Positions 7,063 to 8,396 of a stretch of 8,396 nucleotides of DNA are shown in pieces. The notes under the pieces were generated by a model, which did not search any database, was not told the origin of the DNA, and worked only from the letters and a program-made list of their open reading frames with translations. The DNA lies in the NCBI GenBank assembly GCA_002503395.1, contig DARQ01000097.1:1-8396 (forward strand), written 5' to 3'. The stretch is from Euryarchaeota archaeon UBA60. GTDB taxonomy: Archaea > Thermoplasmatota > Poseidoniia > Poseidoniales > Poseidoniaceae. Position numbers and translations under genes: made by a program. Numbering within the stretch: position 1 is the stretch's first letter; every line of letters starts with the position of its first letter.

Positions 7063-7069
7063 ACCTACC

Positions 7070-8396
7070 ATGAGCGATGATGCTGGCGGACTCCCCGAAG
7101 GGGAGGCAGAGGATTCGGTCACCACTGACGAATCGGTTTCAATCGCTGATCAAATCGCTTCACTCGACCGCCGGGCTGATGTGATTTCCACCCCGATTTC
7201 AACATGGTTGGAAGACGTCGAGTTTGATACCACTGAGGATATTCCGATTCCTGAGCGTCTCGTCGACCAGGTAATCGGCCAAGAGGATGCCAGTATCGTC
7301 ATTCGGAAAGCCTCCGAGCAGCGCCGCCATGTGATGATGATAGGTGACCCTGGAACCGGTAAGTCGATGCTCGCCAAATCGATGACCGAGTTGTTGCCGG
7401 CCGATGAGATGGAGGATATCATGACCTATCGCAATGAGGATGACGAAAACGAGCCGAGGGTTCGCTCAGTCCCTGCGGGGCGTGGTAGTAGAATCATCAA
7501 AACTCAGCGCGACCAACTGCGTGCGGCGCGGGAAAAACAGCAGCGCACATTACTCATTGGCACGGTTGCAGTGGCATTTATTCTCGCTGTAGCGGCGATT
7601 CAGACCCGAGATATTCTCACCTTGATATGGGGATTCCTGTTAATCGCAATCGCCTACATGTTCATCTCCAACCGCTTGCGCTCGGGTGAAGAGGATGGTT
7701 TGCCGAAAGTCATCGTCAAACGTGAGTCCGATGACCCACCGTCATTCATCGATGCCACTGGTACGCTGGAAGGTAGTCTTCTGGGTGATGTACGCCACGA
7801 CCCTTTCCAGTCCGGAGGAATGGAAACTCCAGCGCATGAGAGGGTCGAAGCGGGGGCGATTCACAAGGCGCACGGCGGAGTTCTCTTCATTGATGAGATG
7901 AATCTCCTGCGCCTCAAAGACCAGCAGGCATTACTGACCGCGATGCAGGAGCGTGAATTCCCCATCAGTGGTCGTAGTGAGCGCAGTAGCGGTGCAATCA
8001 CCAAGACCGAACCGGTACCCTGCGACTTCGTACTGGTGGCGGCAGGTAACCTCGATGCGATTCAAGGGATGCACCCAGCCCTGCGCAGTCGAATACGCGG
8101 CTATGGATATGAGGTCTACATGCATTCGGAAATGCCTGATACCGCCCGTAATCGCCGTCGTCTGATACGTTTCATCGCCCAAGAAGTACTGCGTGATTCA
8201 ACTACTGTCCGCAGTATCCCGCACTTTGATCGCACTGCTGTAGAAGTGATTCTGCGTGAGGCGCAACGCCGCGCTGGGCGGCGCGGTAAGTTGTCACTAC
8301 GATTGCGTGAACTCGGTGGGCTGGTACGCATCGCTGGTGATTTGGCGGTCGAGGACGGCGCCGAATATACCTCTGCAGCGCACGTGTTGAACGCTC
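7070..8396 (+). CDS. lonB: Membrane-anchored archaeal ATP-dependent protease LonB (3' partial, AAA+ part)
   Basis: LonB degrades misfolded and regulatory proteins at the inner face of the membrane using ATP. The frame stays open to the window end, giving 442 residues of the usual 630 to 700. An acidic N-terminal extension of about 50 residues leads into the LonB start (PERLVDQVIGQEDA, 61-74). Walker A is GDPGTGKS (92-99). Between it and Walker B lies the archaeal-specific insertion with two transmembrane helices (about 161-177 and 182-200), which anchors the enzyme. The conserved GDVRHDPFQSGG (239-250) and PAHERVEAGAIHKAH (254-268) precede Walker B VLFIDE (271-276). Sensor 1 falls at N327 in AAGN, the arginine-finger region at ALRSRIRGYGYE (337-348), and the small-domain sensor-2 region at GRRGKLSLRLRELGG (403-417). 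The Ser-Lys protease domain should follow outside the window. One oddity is GTLEGSLLG (231-239), where I recall GAHAGALLG in homologues. Confidence 0.94.
   Translation, partial: MSDDAGGLPEGEAEDSVTTDESVSIADQIASLDRRADVISTPISTWLEDVEFDTTEDIPIPERLVDQVIGQEDASIVIRKASEQRRHVMMIGDPGTGKSMLAKSMTELLPADEMEDIMTYRNEDDENEPRVRSVPAGRGSRIIKTQRDQLRAAREKQQRTLLIGTVAVAFILAVAAIQTRDILTLIWGFLLIAIAYMFISNRLRSGEEDGLPKVIVKRESDDPPSFIDATGTLEGSLLGDVRHDPFQSGGMETPAHERVEAGAIHKAHGGVLFIDEMNLLRLKDQQALLTAMQEREFPISGRSERSSGAITKTEPVPCDFVLVAAGNLDAIQGMHPALRSRIRGYGYEVYMHSEMPDTARNRRRLIRFIAQEVLRDSTTVRSIPHFDRTAVEVILREAQRRAGRRGKLSLRLRELGGLVRIAGDLAVEDGAEYTSAAHVLNA

Larger units (their letters stand above)
6985..7069. promoter_or_regulatory. 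Spacer upstream of lonB
   Basis: These 85 bases separate the surface protein stop from the lonB start. They contain an inverted repeat (7009-7034), an in-frame stop just upstream of lonB (TAG 7040-7042) and a ribosome binding site. The gap is long enough for lonB to have its own promoter, though read-through from the upstream gene is possible. Confidence 0.5.

Noticed and set aside
7150..7422. 90-codon - strand reading frame opposite lonB
   Set aside because: It is antisense to the LonB Walker A region, whose protein motifs are unmistakable.
1..8396. Mobile element, CRISPR array, tRNA or rRNA gene
   Set aside because: I saw no transposase or integrase motifs, no regularly spaced repeats and no cloverleaf or rRNA signature on either strand.

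Overview
The window looks like chromosomal DNA from a marine planktonic archaeon, most likely a Thermoplasmatota lineage such as Candidatus Poseidoniales (Marine Group II). The evidence is a membrane-anchored archaeal Lon protease (LonB type, with two membrane helices inserted between Walker A and Walker B), an archaeal-style TrmI tRNA methyltransferase, and two very large single-pass surface proteins built from Ig-like domains with short cytoplasmic tails. The assignment to Marine Group II is an inference from gene content and recollection of such proteins. No rRNA or other marker gene is present to prove it.

Layout. Positions 1-2553 (+) hold the 3' part of a gene for a surface protein. It has about seven consecutive CARDB/NEW3-like beta-sandwich domains, one C-terminal transmembrane helix, an acidic linker and a cytosolic C4 zinc ribbon. 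Its start lies upstream of the window. It converges with trmI (2564-3385, -), the tRNA m1A57/58 methyltransferase, with only 10 bp between the two stops. An AT-rich divergent intergenic region (3386-3522) separates trmI from a 1153-residue surface protein (3523-6984, +). That protein has a signal peptide, an Omp28-like thioredoxin-fold domain with a CGYC motif, a CARDB-like domain, several cadherin-like domains, a short coiled coil, one membrane helix and a proline-rich cytosolic tail ending in a tryptophan/tyrosine-rich motif. After an 85-bp spacer with a hairpin-forming inverted repeat comes lonB (7070 to beyond the window end, +), whose AAA+ module is complete enough to recognise but whose protease domain lies outside.

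How the genes fit together. TrmI and LonB are housekeeping genes for tRNA stability and membrane-associated protein quality control. The two surface proteins are the accessory part of the window. Each presents a long ectodomain and carries a distinct, compact cytosolic tail (zinc ribbon versus the GWT/EQW motif), which suggests that the tails attach to or signal to something inside the cell. I see no mobile elements, CRISPR arrays, tRNA or rRNA genes. The most promising undescribed biology is in the two membrane-spanning surface proteins and their tails.
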